DNA of 64,000 nt from CADEEN01 sp963783785 (GTDB lineage: Bacteria > Pseudomonadota > Gammaproteobacteria > Burkholderiales > Burkholderiaceae_C), in contig CAWAOQ010000019.1 of NCBI GenBank assembly GCA_963783785.1, positions 30,687-94,686 on the forward strand, read 5' to 3'. The notes beneath the pieces were generated by a model. The model was not told where the DNA came from and searched no databases. It saw only the letters and a program-made list of their open reading frames with translations. Below are positions 48,812-58,331 of this stretch, piece after piece (the stretch's first letter is position 1; each line of letters opens with the position of its first letter). The translations under genes were made by a program, and so were the position numbers.

Positions 48812-50029
48812 TCACTCGTGGCGCAGCGCTTCGATCGGATCGAGCTGCGCGGCGCGGCGGGCCGGGAAGTAGCCGAAAACGACGCCGATGCCGGCCGAGA
48901 ACACGAACGAAAGCAGGTTGATCGCCGGGTCGAAGCGGTACGGCACGCTCATCAGGCCGGCCAGCGTGATCGATGCCGCCGTGGCCAGCACGATGCCGAT
49001 CAGCCCGCCCAGCGCGGCCAGCACCACCGCCTCGATCAGGAACTGCAACAGCACTTCGCGCTCGAGGGCGCCGATGGCCAGCCGCAAGCCGATCTCGCGG
49101 GTGCGCTCGGTGACGCTGACCAGCATGATGTTCATGATCCCGATGCCACCCACCAGCAGGCTGACCGCGGCCACCGCGCCGAGCAGCGTGGTCATCACCT
49201 GGGTCGTGCCCGACAGCGTCTCGGCGATCTGCTGGGTGTCGAGGATGTTGAAGTTGTCGTCGTCGCCCTCGGCCAGCTTGCGGCGCTCGCGCAGCAACTG
49301 GCGCAGGCCGGCCTTCAGCCGGGTGGCGTCGCTGCCGTCCTGCATCGACACCAGCAGCGTGTTGATGCGCTGGTGGCCGGTGACGCGCCGCTGCAGCGTG
49401 CGCAGCGGCACCAGCACCGTGTCGTCCTGGTCGCCGCCCATGCCGGCCTGGCCCTTGGACGCCAGCACGCCGATCACGGCGCAGGAGAACTGCTTGATGC
49501 GCAGTTGCTCGCCCAGCCCCGCGCTGCCGACCTGGCCGCCGAAGATCTCGCGCCGCACCGTCTCGCCGATGATGCACACGGCAGCGCCGGCGCGCTGCTC
49601 GTCGTCCTCGAAGGTTCGCCCGCTGCTGAGCTTCCAGTTGCCGGTCGTGAACCAGGCGTTGCTGCTGCCGATGACCGTGGTGGCCCAGTTGCGGTTGTTG
49701 GCCACCACCGTGACGCCGGTGCGGGCTTCGGGTGCCACGGCGGCGACGCCGCCGATCTGGGCCAGCACGGCATCGGCGTCGGCCTCCTTGAATGACGGGG
49801 CCCCGCCACTGCCGCCGCCCGGCCCCAGGCGCTGGCCCGGCCGCACCATCAGCAGGTTGCTGCCGAGGCTCGAGATCTGCCTCTGCACCGCCTGCGTCGC
49901 GCCGCGGCCCAGCGTGACCATCGTGATCACGGCGCTGACGCCGATCACGATGCCCAGGATCGTCAGGAACGAGCGCAGCAGGTTGCGACGGATCGAGCGC
50001 AGCGCCAGCAGCAGCGTGTTCAGCAGCAT
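48812..50029 (-). CDS. MacB-like ABC transporter permease
   Basis: A 405-residue permease of the MacB/FtsX type. It has one N-terminal membrane segment (SFLTILGIVIGVSAVITMVTLG), a periplasmic MacB_PCD domain of ~220 residues, then three C-terminal segments (LLGAVAAVSLLVGGIGIMNIMLVSV, ERTREIGLRLAIGA, FSAGIGVVFGYFPARRAAQLDPIEALRHE). The ATPase is a separate gene (50029-50772), unlike the fused MacB of E. coli. Together with the periplasmic adaptor and outer-membrane factor upstream it forms a tripartite efflux or lipoprotein/peptide export pump. Confidence 0.94.
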   Translation of the reverse strand: MLLNTLLLALRSIRRNLLRSFLTILGIVIGVSAVITMVTLGRGATQAVQRQISSLGSNLLMVRPGQRLGPGGGSGGAPSFKEADADAVLAQIGGVAAVAPEARTGVTVVANNRNWATTVIGSSNAWFTTGNWKLSSGRTFEDDEQRAGAAVCIIGETVRREIFGGQVGSAGLGEQLRIKQFSCAVIGVLASKGQAGMGGDQDDTVLVPLRTLQRRVTGHQRINTLLVSMQDGSDATRLKAGLRQLLRERRKLAEGDDDNFNILDTQQIAETLSGTTQVMTTLLGAVAAVSLLVGGIGIMNIMLVSVTERTREIGLRLAIGALEREVLLQFLIEAVVLAALGGLIGIVLATAASITLAGLMSVPYRFDPAINLLSFVFSAGIGVVFGYFPARRAAQLDPIEALRHE

Positions 50030-50772
50030 CAGGCCTCCCGCGCCGCGAGTGCTGCGGCGGCAGGCGCAGCCGGCGGCGGCAGCGGATTCGGCCCGTCGCC
50101 CTCGATGCGGCCGTCGATGAAACGCACCCAGCGCTTCGCGTAGGCCGCCATGTCGGCTTCGTGCGTGACCATCAGCACGGTGATGCCATGGTCCACGTTC
50201 AACGCGCGCAGCAATTCCATGATCTCGCGGCTGCGCTGGGTGTCGAGGTTGCCGGTCGGTTCGTCGGCCAGCAGCACCGCCGGCTCGGTGACGAGGGCCC
50301 GCGCGATCGCCACGCGCTGCTGCTGTCCGCCCGACAGCTCGGCGGGCGTGTGGTGCTCCCAGCCCGCCAGGCCGACCGACTGCAGCGCCCTGGCTGCCGC
50401 CGCACGCCGCGCGCCAGCGCCCTCGCCACGGTAGAGCAGCGGCAGTTCGACGTTCTCCTGGGCCGACGTGCGTGCCAGCAGGTTGAAGCCCTGGAACACG
50501 AAGCCGAGATAGCGACGGCGCAAGCGGGCGCGCTGGTCACGCGACAGGGCTTCGACATGGGCACCGCGAAACAGGTACTGCCCGGCGCTCGGCGTGTCCA
50601 GGCAGCCGACGATGTTCATCGCGGTCGACTTGCCCGAGCCGCTGGGCCCCATGATCGCGACGAACTCGCCGGCCCCGATGTCCAGATCGATGCCCTTGAG
50701 CGCCACCAGTTGGGCCTGTCCGCTGCCGTAGACCTTGGTCACGCCGCGCAGTTGGATCAGCGGGCTGGTCAT
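50029..50772 (-). CDS. ABC transporter ATP-binding protein (MacB/LolD type)
   Basis: A 247-residue ATPase with Walker A GPSGSGKST (residues ~41-49), the signature LSGGQQQRVAIARAL, Walker B VLLADEPTGNLD and the switch His in MVTHEADMA. It energises the MacB-like permease, whose start touches its stop by one base. The 3' tail is Ala-rich. Its start overlaps the adaptor gene's stop by four bases. Confidence 0.95.
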   Translation of the reverse strand: MTSPLIQLRGVTKVYGSGQAQLVALKGIDLDIGAGEFVAIMGPSGSGKSTAMNIVGCLDTPSAGQYLFRGAHVEALSRDQRARLRRRYLGFVFQGFNLLARTSAQENVELPLLYRGEGAGARRAAAARALQSVGLAGWEHHTPAELSGGQQQRVAIARALVTEPAVLLADEPTGNLDTQRSREIMELLRALNVDHGITVLMVTHEADMAAYAKRWVRFIDGRIEGDGPNPLPPPAAPAAAALAAREA

Positions 50773-52103
50773 TTGGCTGTCGTGAACTTCTGATCGGTGA
50801 TCACCTGCATGCCGGCCTGCAGATCGCCACCGGCGACCTCGGTCATGCGACCGTCGCTGATGCCCGGCATCACCGACACCGGTACGGCGCCACCGTCGCG
50901 AAGCACGTAGACCTGGCGCGCCGCGGCGGTGTTGGCGCCCGCCGCCGCCGACCGCCGCGTCGTGCTGCGCGGAAATCGCGGCAACAGGCTCGACACGATG
51001 CCGCCGCTGGCGGCAGTCTGTGGCGCGGTGCCGGCGGTGGGCGAGAAGCGCAGCGCACTGTTGGGCACCAGCAGCACGTCGTTGCGCTGCGACGCGGTGA
51101 TCGTCGCGGTGGCCGTCATGCCGGGGCGCAGGCTGAGGTCGCTGTTGTCGACCTCGAGGTAGGTCAGGTAGGTGACGACGTTGTCGGTGATCGTCGAGCC
51201 GTAGGCCACGCGGCTGATCCGGGCCGGGAACTTGCGGCCGGGATGGGCGCTGACGGTGAAGGTGGCTTGCTGGCCGACCTTCACCGAGCCGACGTCGGCT
51301 TCGTCGACGTAGACCTGCAGGCGCAGTTGCGTCAGGTCCTCGGCCACGGTGAACAGCGTCACCGCCTGCAGCGACGCCGCCACCGCGTTGCCGGGATCGA
51401 CGTTGCGCGTCAGCACCACGCCGTCGGACGGCGCCCGGATCGAGGCCTTGCCGAGGTTGATCTCGTCGGTCGACAGCGCGGCCTGCGCCTCGGCGACCCC
51501 GGCACGGGCGCTGGCCTCTTCGGCCACCGCGCGATCGAGCGCGGCATGGCCAGCGTCGAGTTCGGCCTTCGACGGCACCTTGCCGCCCGAAAGGCGCGAC
51601 ACCTCCTCGAGCCGTGCCACGCTGGCGCGGGTCTCCTTCACCGTCGCGACGGTCTGCTGCACCCGCGCCTGCGCACCCGCCAGCGCGGCGCGTGAGCGAA
51701 CGATCTGGTCACGCAGCTTGGCGGTGTCGAGTTCGACCAGCACCTGGCCCTTGCGGATGCGGTCGTTGACGTCGACATGGACCTTGGCCACGGTGCCCGA
51801 CAGCTCGCTGCCGATGCTGACCGAGCGCGTCGGCTGCAACGTGCCGTTGGCGGTGACGGTCAGCGTCAGGTCGCCGCGCGCCACCGTCTGCGTGACGTAG
51901 CTCGGCGCCGCGCTCGCGGTCTTGCGCTCTTGCCAGAACCACAGCCCGCCGGCGGCCAGCGCCAGCGCGACCAGCGCCAGCCACAACGCCGGGCGGCGAT
52001 ACCAGGCGCGTGCTGCCGGGTCGGCGAGCAGCGTCGCGAGATCGGTGGCCTGTTCGGGCCCCGGGGGCGACGGCGGGGTGCGGGAAGGCGATGGCTGGGT
52101 CAT
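50769..52103 (-). CDS. Periplasmic adaptor (membrane fusion protein, MacA/HlyD type)
   Basis: A 444-residue adaptor. There is a 45-residue cytoplasmic lead, one membrane anchor (ALWLALVALALAAGGLWFW), then the barrel-sandwich lipoyl-like half (VTVTANGTLQPTRSVSIGSE, GTVAKVHVDVNDRIRKGQVLVELD), a long coiled-coil hairpin (IVRSRAALAGAQARVQQTVA...), the second lipoyl half (ASIRAPSDGVVLTRNVDPG) and the membrane-proximal beta domains. It links the inner-membrane ABC unit to the outer-membrane factor. Overlaps its neighbours by four bases on both sides, so all four genes form one operon. Confidence 0.93.
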   Translation of the reverse strand: MTQPSPSRTPPSPPGPEQATDLATLLADPAARAWYRRPALWLALVALALAAGGLWFWQERKTASAAPSYVTQTVARGDLTLTVTANGTLQPTRSVSIGSELSGTVAKVHVDVNDRIRKGQVLVELDTAKLRDQIVRSRAALAGAQARVQQTVATVKETRASVARLEEVSRLSGGKVPSKAELDAGHAALDRAVAEEASARAGVAEAQAALSTDEINLGKASIRAPSDGVVLTRNVDPGNAVAASLQAVTLFTVAEDLTQLRLQVYVDEADVGSVKVGQQATFTVSAHPGRKFPARISRVAYGSTITDNVVTYLTYLEVDNSDLSLRPGMTATATITASQRNDVLLVPNSALRFSPTAGTAPQTAASGGIVSSLLPRFPRSTTRRSAAAGANTAAARQVYVLRDGGAVPVSVMPGISDGRMTEVAGGDLQAGMQVITDQKFTTAK

Positions 52104-53583
52104 TGGTGCGAAGTGCCGATGGACGCTGCCGGGGCTGCGCCGATGGCATCGCTGCCCTCGGGCCGCCAGCCACCGCCGAGCGCCTTGTAGAGACGGACAT
52201 GGTCGGCGCTCAGGTTGGCGCTGGCGGCGGCGACGCTTTCCTGGGCGGTGAGCTGCGAGCGCTGGGTGTCGACGACGGTCTGGAAATCCACCATGCCACC
52301 GGCATAGCGCTGGCGCGCCAGCAACGCGGCGTTGGTGGCGGCCTCGGCAGCCTGCTGCAGCCGCGCGACGCGCTCACGGTCGCCGCGCAGCGCGACCAGG
52401 GCGTCTTCCACCTCCTTCAGCGCCGCCAGCACCGTGGCCTGGTAGGCCAGGCCGGCCTGGTCGAGGGCCGCCTGCTGCGCGCGCACCTGGGCGAGCGCCT
52501 GCGCCAGCATCGAACACCGGCATCGTGACGCTGGCCGCCAGCGCGCTGAGGACCGACGTGCCGTTCGTCAGTGCGCCGAGGGTGAGGGCGGCGAGGCCGA
52601 TCGAACCGCTCAACCTGAAATTCGGCAGGCGCGCGGCGTCGGCCTGCGCCACGCGGGCCAGCGCCGCCGCCACCTGCTGCTCGGCAGCGCGCACGTCGGC
52701 CCGCTGGCGCAAGGTCTCGGCGGGAATGCGCGAGTGCGAGATCGCCGGCCGGCTGCGGCACCGGCCGCGGTTCGGCGAGCACCGATGACAACGCCGCGGG
52801 CGGCTGGCCGGTCAACACCGACAGCGCGTGACCGGATTGCTGGATGCTGGTCTGCAGCAGCGGCAGCTGGGCCCGCGTCTGCTCGACGGCACCGCGCGCC
52901 TGCTCGGTCTCGAGCGAGGTCACCAGGCCGGCCTGCATGCGCCACTGCGTGAGCTGCAGCGTTTCCTGCTGGAGGGCCAGGTTGTCGCTGGCGATCGTCA
53001 GCAGCGTCTGGGCCGAGCGCAGCGTGATGTAGGCCAGGGCGACCTCGGCGGTGACCGCCACCTGCACATCGCCCAGCGTGGCCGCACTGGCGAGCACAGC
53101 GGCCTCGCTGGCGTCGAGCGCGCTCTGGTTGGCACCGAAGACGTCGAGTTCCCAACCCGCGTCGAGGGCGGCCCTGACGCTGTTGCCGGCGGGATTGCCG
53201 CCGGACCGGCTGCGCTGCGCCGAAGCCGAACCACCGACCGCCGGCAATAAGCCGGCGGCCGACACGTCACGCAGCGCGCGGGCCTGGCGCAGTGCGGCCT
53301 GGGCGTTCGCCACGCTGGTGTTGGTCTGCAGGGCTTGCGTCACGAGGCTCGCGAGCAGCGGGTCGTCGAATCGCGTCCACCACTGTGCCAGCGACGATGA
53401 GCCGGCTGGCGCAGCGGCTTCGGCGACCGCCCACGCCGCCGGCACGGCGATCGCGGGGAGGGCGGCGGGCTGCTGCACGACCGACGCGCAGGCACACAAG
53501 CCCAGCACCAGACCGGCCGCGACGAGGGGCCTGCACAGCCGCGGTGCGGCGGCTGTCCGGTGGTGGGGATCAGGCATCGACAT
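52100..53583 (-). CDS. Outer-membrane efflux protein (NodT family lipoprotein), two frameshifts
   Basis: About 493 residues of a TolC-like outer-membrane channel. A signal sequence ends at a lipobox-like LCACAS, followed by WWTRFDDPLLASLVTQALQTN, the standard N-terminal OMF motif, and duplicated coiled-coil segments (NTSVANAQAALRQARALRD and AALDQAGLAYQATVLAALKEVEDALVAL). Two single-base insertions must be removed: near 52728 (giving LALAIPAETLRQRADVRAA) and near 52507 (VFDA-LAQALAQVRAQQ). It is the first gene of the operon that also holds the adaptor, ATPase and permease. Start is ATG 53583, with ATG 53577 possible. Confidence 0.88.
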
Positions 53584-53736
53584 GCGCCCTGCGCGGCATG
53601 CGCAACATGCGTGACAGTGTTCAGGCGCGATGCCGCTACAGTGTTTGCGCGGGGTCAAGGTTTGTGAAGCAACACGGCACGACCATCGGGCGGGTTGAGT
53701 GGGACGTTGGTTGTCGTTGATGTTGTTGGAGTTGCC

Positions 53737-54150
53737 GTGAGCCGTGTGAACATCTTGCGTCGCTGGTCGGTGGCGATTGTCGCCGCCGCCGGCCTGGTTG
53801 CAGTGGCTCACGCCATCACGCCGGCCGAGTTGCTTGCCGAGTACACCGCCAAGGCGGGCGCGCCGGCCCAGCCCGAGCGGGGCCAGCGCTTCTTCAACAC
53901 CGGTTTCGGCCGCGAGTTTGGCTGGAGTTGCGCGTCGTGTCACGGCGCCGTGCCGACCAAGGCCGGTGCCGACGAACTGACGAAGAAGGTGATCGGCCCT
54001 CTGGCGCCCGCATTCAATGCCGCCCGCTTCACCGACCGCGCCAAGACCGAGCATCAGTTCCGCCTCAACTGCAAGGACGTCGTCGGGCGCGAGTGCACCG
54101 CGGCCGAAAAGGCCGATGTGCTGAGCTGGCTGCTGACGCTCAAGCCGTGA
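53737..54150 (+). CDS. Small secreted monoheme cytochrome c (DUF1924/SHP-like)
   Basis: About 137 residues starting at GTG 53737, with GGAG eight bases upstream and no ATG in frame. A signal peptide (VNILRRWSVAIVAAAGLVAVAHA) leads into a small cytochrome with one CXXCH heme site (SCASCHGAVP). The later pair of Cys in CKDVVGREC may form a disulfide, as in sphaeroides heme protein (SHP). DUF1924 proteins are often encoded beside diheme cytochromes and a cytochrome b; no such partner is found here. It is divergent from the efflux operon. Confidence 0.8.
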   Translation: MSRVNILRRWSVAIVAAAGLVAVAHAITPAELLAEYTAKAGAPAQPERGQRFFNTGFGREFGWSCASCHGAVPTKAGADELTKKVIGPLAPAFNAARFTDRAKTEHQFRLNCKDVVGRECTAAEKADVLSWLLTLKP

Positions 54151-54239
54151 ACCCGCGCTGCGCGACAGCCGGATGATCTGGCAAACTGCAACGATCGCTC
54201 GGGGCCATGCGCCGGGCTTTCACACCCAAGGAGATAATG

Positions 54240-54824
54240 ATGAACGGTGTCGTGATGCGTTGGCTTGCCGCGATGGCCATGGCGCTGGCGGCGGCGGGTG
54301 CGGCCGCCCAGGCGGTCGAGATCGAAGGCGTGAAGCTCGAACCGACGGCCCAGGTCGGCGGTACGACGCTGCAGCTCAATGGCGCCGGGCTGCGCACCCG
54401 GGCCTTCTTCAAGGTCTATGTGGCCGGGCTCTACGTGCCGCAGAAGGCCGGCAACGCGGCCGCGCTGCTGGCCCAGAAGGGTGCCCGGCGCGTCGCCATC
54501 ACGATGCTGCGCAACGTCGATGCGGACTCCTTCGCCGGCGCGCTGAACGATGGCCTGCGCAACAACCACACCGAGGCGCAGATCGCCGCTTTCAAGGCCC
54601 AGATCGACGCCTTGAACGCCAACCTCAAGGCCGTGGGCGAGGCCAAGAAGGGCGATGCGATCCACTTCGAGTTCGTGCCCGATGCAGGCACGCGCGTGCT
54701 GGTCAATGGCCAGCCGCGTGGCAGCGCGATCCCCGGCGAGGACTTCTTCACCGCGGTGTTGCGCGTCTGGATCGGCGACAAGCCGGTCGACGCCGATCTC
54801 AAGAAGGGGATGGTCGGCGGCTGA
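54240..54824 (+). CDS. Exported chalcone isomerase-like protein
   Basis: A 194-residue periplasmic protein with signal peptide MNGVVMRWLAAMAMALAAAGAAAQA. The rest is a chalcone isomerase-like fold (LQLNGAGLRTRAFFKVYVAGLYVP, MLRNVDADSFAGALNDGLR, ...FFTAVLRVWIGDKPVDADLKKGMVG). Bacterial members lack flavonoid chemistry and their role is unknown, though fatty-acid binding is suspected for the fold. ATG 54240 was chosen over ATG 54237 because AAGGAG is six bases away. Confidence 0.88.
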   Translation: MNGVVMRWLAAMAMALAAAGAAAQAVEIEGVKLEPTAQVGGTTLQLNGAGLRTRAFFKVYVAGLYVPQKAGNAAALLAQKGARRVAITMLRNVDADSFAGALNDGLRNNHTEAQIAAFKAQIDALNANLKAVGEAKKGDAIHFEFVPDAGTRVLVNGQPRGSAIPGEDFFTAVLRVWIGDKPVDADLKKGMVGG

Positions 54825-54879
54825 CGCCACGGCCACACCACCCTACACGGCGTGAGCCGACCCCACCAGGAGCGACGCG

Positions 54880-55356
54880 ATGACAGAGACCTTGTTGCCG
54901 GTTCTACAGAAGCACCCGTTCGTTGCAGAACTCCCCGCGGAGCACAAGGAACGGCTTGCCGAACTCGCGAAGGAAGTGCATTTCGACGCCGGCCACATCA
55001 TCTTCCACGAGGGCGACGACTACTCGACCTTCTACCTTCTGACCGAGGGCACCGTCGCGCTCGAACTGCAGGTGCCTGACCAGTTGCTGCGCGTGCAGAC
55101 GCTGTTTGCCGGCGACGAACTCGGCTGGTCGGCGGTGCTGCCGCACTCCGGCATGCGCTTCCAGGCGCGCGCGCTGACACCGGTCTCGGCGCTGGCCTTC
55201 GAGGGCGAGCAGTTGCTGGCCAGCTTCAAGGCCGATCCGACCTTCGGCCTGGCCCTGATGCTGCGCCTGATGGGCGTGGTGTCGGAGCGGCTGCGTGCCA
55301 CGCGCGTGCAACTGGTCGACCTCTATTCCACGGAAGCCCGGCGCGCAGGCACCTGA
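54880..55356 (+). CDS. Stand-alone cyclic-nucleotide-binding domain protein
   Basis: A 158-residue protein that is almost only a CNBD: HIIFHEGDDYSTFYLLTEG starts the beta-roll and LFAGDELGWSAVLP occupies the phosphate-binding-cassette position, though it lacks the usual Arg/Ser pair of cAMP binders. No helix-turn-helix follows, so it is not a Crp/Fnr regulator. It could sense another ligand or regulate a partner. It converges with the SQR-like gene 70 bases away. Confidence 0.85.
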   Translation: MTETLLPVLQKHPFVAELPAEHKERLAELAKEVHFDAGHIIFHEGDDYSTFYLLTEGTVALELQVPDQLLRVQTLFAGDELGWSAVLPHSGMRFQARALTPVSALAFEGEQLLASFKADPTFGLALMLRLMGVVSERLRATRVQLVDLYSTEARRAGT

Positions 55357-55425
55357 GCCTGGTCTGACCAGGCGCCGCGCGGCACGGCGGACGGCGGATC
55401 AGCGGACCGCCTTCCTGGCGCGCCC

Positions 55426-56691
55426 CTACGCGTGACCGCGCGCGGCCAGCACCGCCATGTGCTTGCCGCGCGTGCTCATCTGCGAACCCACCAGCGGGAT
55501 GGCGCGGCCGGGCAGCAGCATGTGCCAGTAGATCGGTTTGAAGGCGAGCTTGCCGAGGTGGTTCAGCCGCGTTTCCTCCAGCAGCGTCATCGGGCCGATC
55601 AGCGGCAGCGGGAACTTGCCGGGGACCGGCTGGATGTCGTAGTTGAAGTCCACCAGGATCGCCTTGCCGAAGCCGGTCTCGATGAAGCAGTTGGCGTGGC
55701 CGTCGGCCAGCGGTTCGGCGGCCTCGCCGGCGATCTCGCGCAGCAGGTTGTGCACCACCACCTCGGCCTGGAAGTGCGCCACCGAGCCGGCCTTGGAGGT
55801 CGGCACGTTGGTGTTGTCGCCGAGCAGGAACACGCGCTCGGCCTTCTTCGCCTTCAGCGTGTGCTTCTCGGTCAGCCCGAAGCCGAGGCCGTCGCCCAGG
55901 CCGGCGTCGTCGATCAGTTCCGAACCTTCGTGCGGCGGGATCGTGACCAGCAGGTCGTAGGGCACGGTCTTGCCGTCGGGGCAGGCGACATCCTTGTCGG
56001 TGACGGTGGCCAGCGGTGCGTTCGGCACGACCTCGACGCCCTTGGCGACCAGCATGTCGGTCAGCATGTCGTTGCAGATCGGCTTGGTGAAGGCGCCGCT
56101 CAACGGCGTCATCAAGGTCAGCTTGGTGCGCGAGCGGATGCCGCGCTGCGTCAGGTACTCGTCGACCAGGCAGACGAATTCCAGCGGCGCCACCGGGCAC
56201 TTGATCGGCATCTCGGCGATGTCGACCAGCAGGTCGCCGCCTTCGAACCGCTCCAGCGCGTCGGCCAGCTTCAAGGCGCTGTCGGGCGTGTAGAAGCCGT
56301 GCGCGCGCGTGCCCCAGCGCTCGGGCAGGCCGTCGATCGCGTCGACGACGGTGCGGCAACCGAGCGCCAGCACCAGCCAGTCGTAGCCGTGGCTGCCCTG
56401 GTCGGTGGTCACCGTGCGCGCTCGAGGATCGATCGCGGTGATCTTCTCGCACAGGTACTCGACGCCGGGGCCGATGAAGTCCGAGTTCTTGCGCTGGATG
56501 TCGGCGAGCGTGCGGTAGCCCGGCTTGCGAAACGGCAGGAACAGCATCCCGGGCTGGTAGGTATGCAGCGGCGAATTGCCGATCAGCCGCACGTTGACCT
56601 GCAGGTTCTTGCGACGGGCCTGCTTGGCCAGCAGATTGGCGGCGACCAGGCCGCCGGTGCCGTCGCCGAGAACGAGTACGTTGGTTGCCAT
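55426..56691 (-). CDS. Sulfide:quinone oxidoreductase-like flavoprotein
   Basis: A 421-residue FAD protein of the SQR/flavocytochrome c sulfide dehydrogenase-like group. It has an N-terminal FAD fold (VLVLGDGTGGLVAANLLAK), the LIGNSPLHTYQPGMLFLPF stretch, and a second FAD contact (VFLLGDNTNVPTSKAGSVAHFQAEVV). Cys residues occur at KCPVAPLEFVCLVDE and CNDML, candidate redox cysteines of SQR. It may oxidise sulfide and pass electrons to quinone at the membrane; a more general NAD(P)H/quinone role is not excluded. Start ATG 56691 begins the FAD fold. Confidence 0.8.
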   Translation of the reverse strand: MATNVLVLGDGTGGLVAANLLAKQARRKNLQVNVRLIGNSPLHTYQPGMLFLPFRKPGYRTLADIQRKNSDFIGPGVEYLCEKITAIDPRARTVTTDQGSHGYDWLVLALGCRTVVDAIDGLPERWGTRAHGFYTPDSALKLADALERFEGGDLLVDIAEMPIKCPVAPLEFVCLVDEYLTQRGIRSRTKLTLMTPLSGAFTKPICNDMLTDMLVAKGVEVVPNAPLATVTDKDVACPDGKTVPYDLLVTIPPHEGSELIDDAGLGDGLGFGLTEKHTLKAKKAERVFLLGDNTNVPTSKAGSVAHFQAEVVVHNLLREIAGEAAEPLADGHANCFIETGFGKAILVDFNYDIQPVPGKFPLPLIGPMTLLEETRLNHLGKLAFKPIYWHMLLPGRAIPLVGSQMSTRGKHMAVLAARGHA

Positions 56692-56855
56692 CGACTTCCT
56701 CCGCGTGCTGCGATACGGCCCTGGCGATGCTGCCACGCTGCGCGATGACCACCACGATGCCATGCAAACGGCGACCGCACGCGTCGCGGCCGCCGCGCAG
56801 GGTCTGCATCCGAACGGGATCTTCGCCTTGGTCCCGGTGGCCTCGGCACCGGCTC

Positions 56856-57257
56856 TCAGTCCAGCAGGTCCTTGGGGACATTGCCACCGTTGGCGGCGAT
56901 GCGCGCGAGCACGGTCTTGTGCAGCCACATGTTCATCTTCGCCGAGTCGCCCATCAACTCCGCCGGGCAGCCGAGTTCGGTGGCCAGTTCCTTGCGCGCC
57001 GCGAGGCTGCTGTCGATCTCGAGCAGTTTGAGCAGATCGACGATCGAGGTCCGCCAGTTCAGTTTCTGCGGGTTCGCCGCGGCGCGCTGCTCCAGCTGCG
57101 CGACGACGTCGACGAGCGCGACCGGTTTGGGCGCCGGCGGCGCGGCCGGGGCGGTGGTCGTGGTCGGGCTCGCGGCAGCGGGCGACGTGACGGGCGGGGC
57201 CGCGGCGGCCGCGCTGCCGAAACCCAGCTTGTCGAGGATCTTGCTGAAGAATCCCAT
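56856..57257 (-). CDS. DUF3597 family protein
   Basis: A 133-residue protein starting MGFFSKILDKLGFG, then an Ala/Pro/Thr-rich linker (residues ~16-48), then the DUF3597 domain (LEQRAAANPQKLNWRTSIVDLLKLL, ELGCPAELMGDSAKMNMWLH). The domain is common in betaproteobacteria and resembles a small helical, possibly peptidoglycan-linked fold; its role is unknown. It shares its strand with the DUF4197 gene 62 bases upstream. Confidence 0.87.
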   Translation of the reverse strand: MGFFSKILDKLGFGSAAAAAPPVTSPAAASPTTTTAPAAPPAPKPVALVDVVAQLEQRAAANPQKLNWRTSIVDLLKLLEIDSSLAARKELATELGCPAELMGDSAKMNMWLHKTVLARIAANGGNVPKDLLD

Positions 57258-57319
57258 GGTGTCCTCCTGGAAAGGTTGGTGGAAAGGCGCGCGCAGCGCC
57301 AGCGCGAGAACAGCCCTGC

Positions 57320-58060
57320 CTACTTGCCGAATACCACTTTCAGCAGGTCGGTCGTGCGCGCGACGGGGTCGGTGCGGATCTTCTTCTCCTCCTCACCGAC
57401 CATGTGGAACAGGCCGTCGAGCGACTTGTTGGTCACGTAGTCGTCGAGGTCGAGCGACTGCTTGCCGACGAGCGGCACGCTCTCGTAGCGTCCCATCATG
57501 TTCTTGTAGGCGCGCGTCGTGCCGACCTCGCTGACCTTCTGCGACACGATCGGCTTGAAGGCCGCGTACAGCTTGTCGTGCGTCTTGCGGCGGAAGAAGT
57601 CGGTGGCGGCGGTATTGCCGCCCGTGAGGATGCCGCGCACGTCCTCCAGCGTCATGTCGCGGATCGCGTCGCCGAAGTAGCGCGACGCCAGCGGTGCCGC
57701 CGCCTCGGCCGCACGATTCATGCTGAGAACGAACTCGTCGACCTGCTTCTGGTAACCGGCCATTCGCGCCACGTCCGCCACCTTCTGGATGCTCGACGGC
57801 ATCAGGATCTTCACCGCCGCGTTTCCGAAGTAGCCGTTCTCTCGCGAAAGGCTCTGCACGGCTCTTTCGGTGCCGACGGCGAGCGCTTCCTTGATTCCCG
57901 CCGCGTTGGTCTTCTCGTCGGGCGCGCCTGTCTCCGATCCGGTAGCCGGCGCCTTGGGCAACTTCCCGACCCCCTTCATGATGTCGTCGAGCTTCGGCAC
58001 TTGCGCCGCGGCCATGCAGGCGCAAGAGGCGCCGAACACGATTGCCACTCTTCGCTTCAT
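57320..58060 (-). CDS. DUF4197 family exported protein
   Basis: A 246-residue protein with a short signal sequence (MKRRVAIVFGASCACMAAAQ) and the DUF4197 domain: IKEALAVGTERAVQSLSRENGYFG, IQKVADVARMAGYQKQVDEFVLSMNRAAE, and GLFHMVGEEEKKIRTDPVARTTDLLKVVFG at the end. The Cys near the signal end could be lipidated (lipobox weak). Function is unknown. The ATG at 58060 was chosen over a start 21 bases upstream because it begins the signal peptide. The 271 bases upstream hold no gene that I see. Confidence 0.88.
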   Translation of the reverse strand: MKRRVAIVFGASCACMAAAQVPKLDDIMKGVGKLPKAPATGSETGAPDEKTNAAGIKEALAVGTERAVQSLSRENGYFGNAAVKILMPSSIQKVADVARMAGYQKQVDEFVLSMNRAAEAAAPLASRYFGDAIRDMTLEDVRGILTGGNTAATDFFRRKTHDKLYAAFKPIVSQKVSEVGTTRAYKNMMGRYESVPLVGKQSLDLDDYVTNKSLDGLFHMVGEEEKKIRTDPVARTTDLLKVVFGK

Positions 58061-58331
58061 GCCCGCCTCCTGTATGCGCATCGGTCCGATGGGGGACTCG
58101 CCGCCATGCAGACGCCAGTGCTGGAACCCGATGGCAGCAAACTACCCGATGCGCCGACCGGGTGCATTGAGCGCGCTCAACGATCCGCGGCGCCGCACGG
58201 CAACGACGGCGCCGACCGATGGGCGGCCCCGATCCGACCGCGATCGGACCGCTCGATTGACGCTGCGCAACTGCCGGGACGCGAACGCGTTGCAGAGTGT
58301 GGGTTCACCGAGCTTCAGTCAGGAGATTGCG

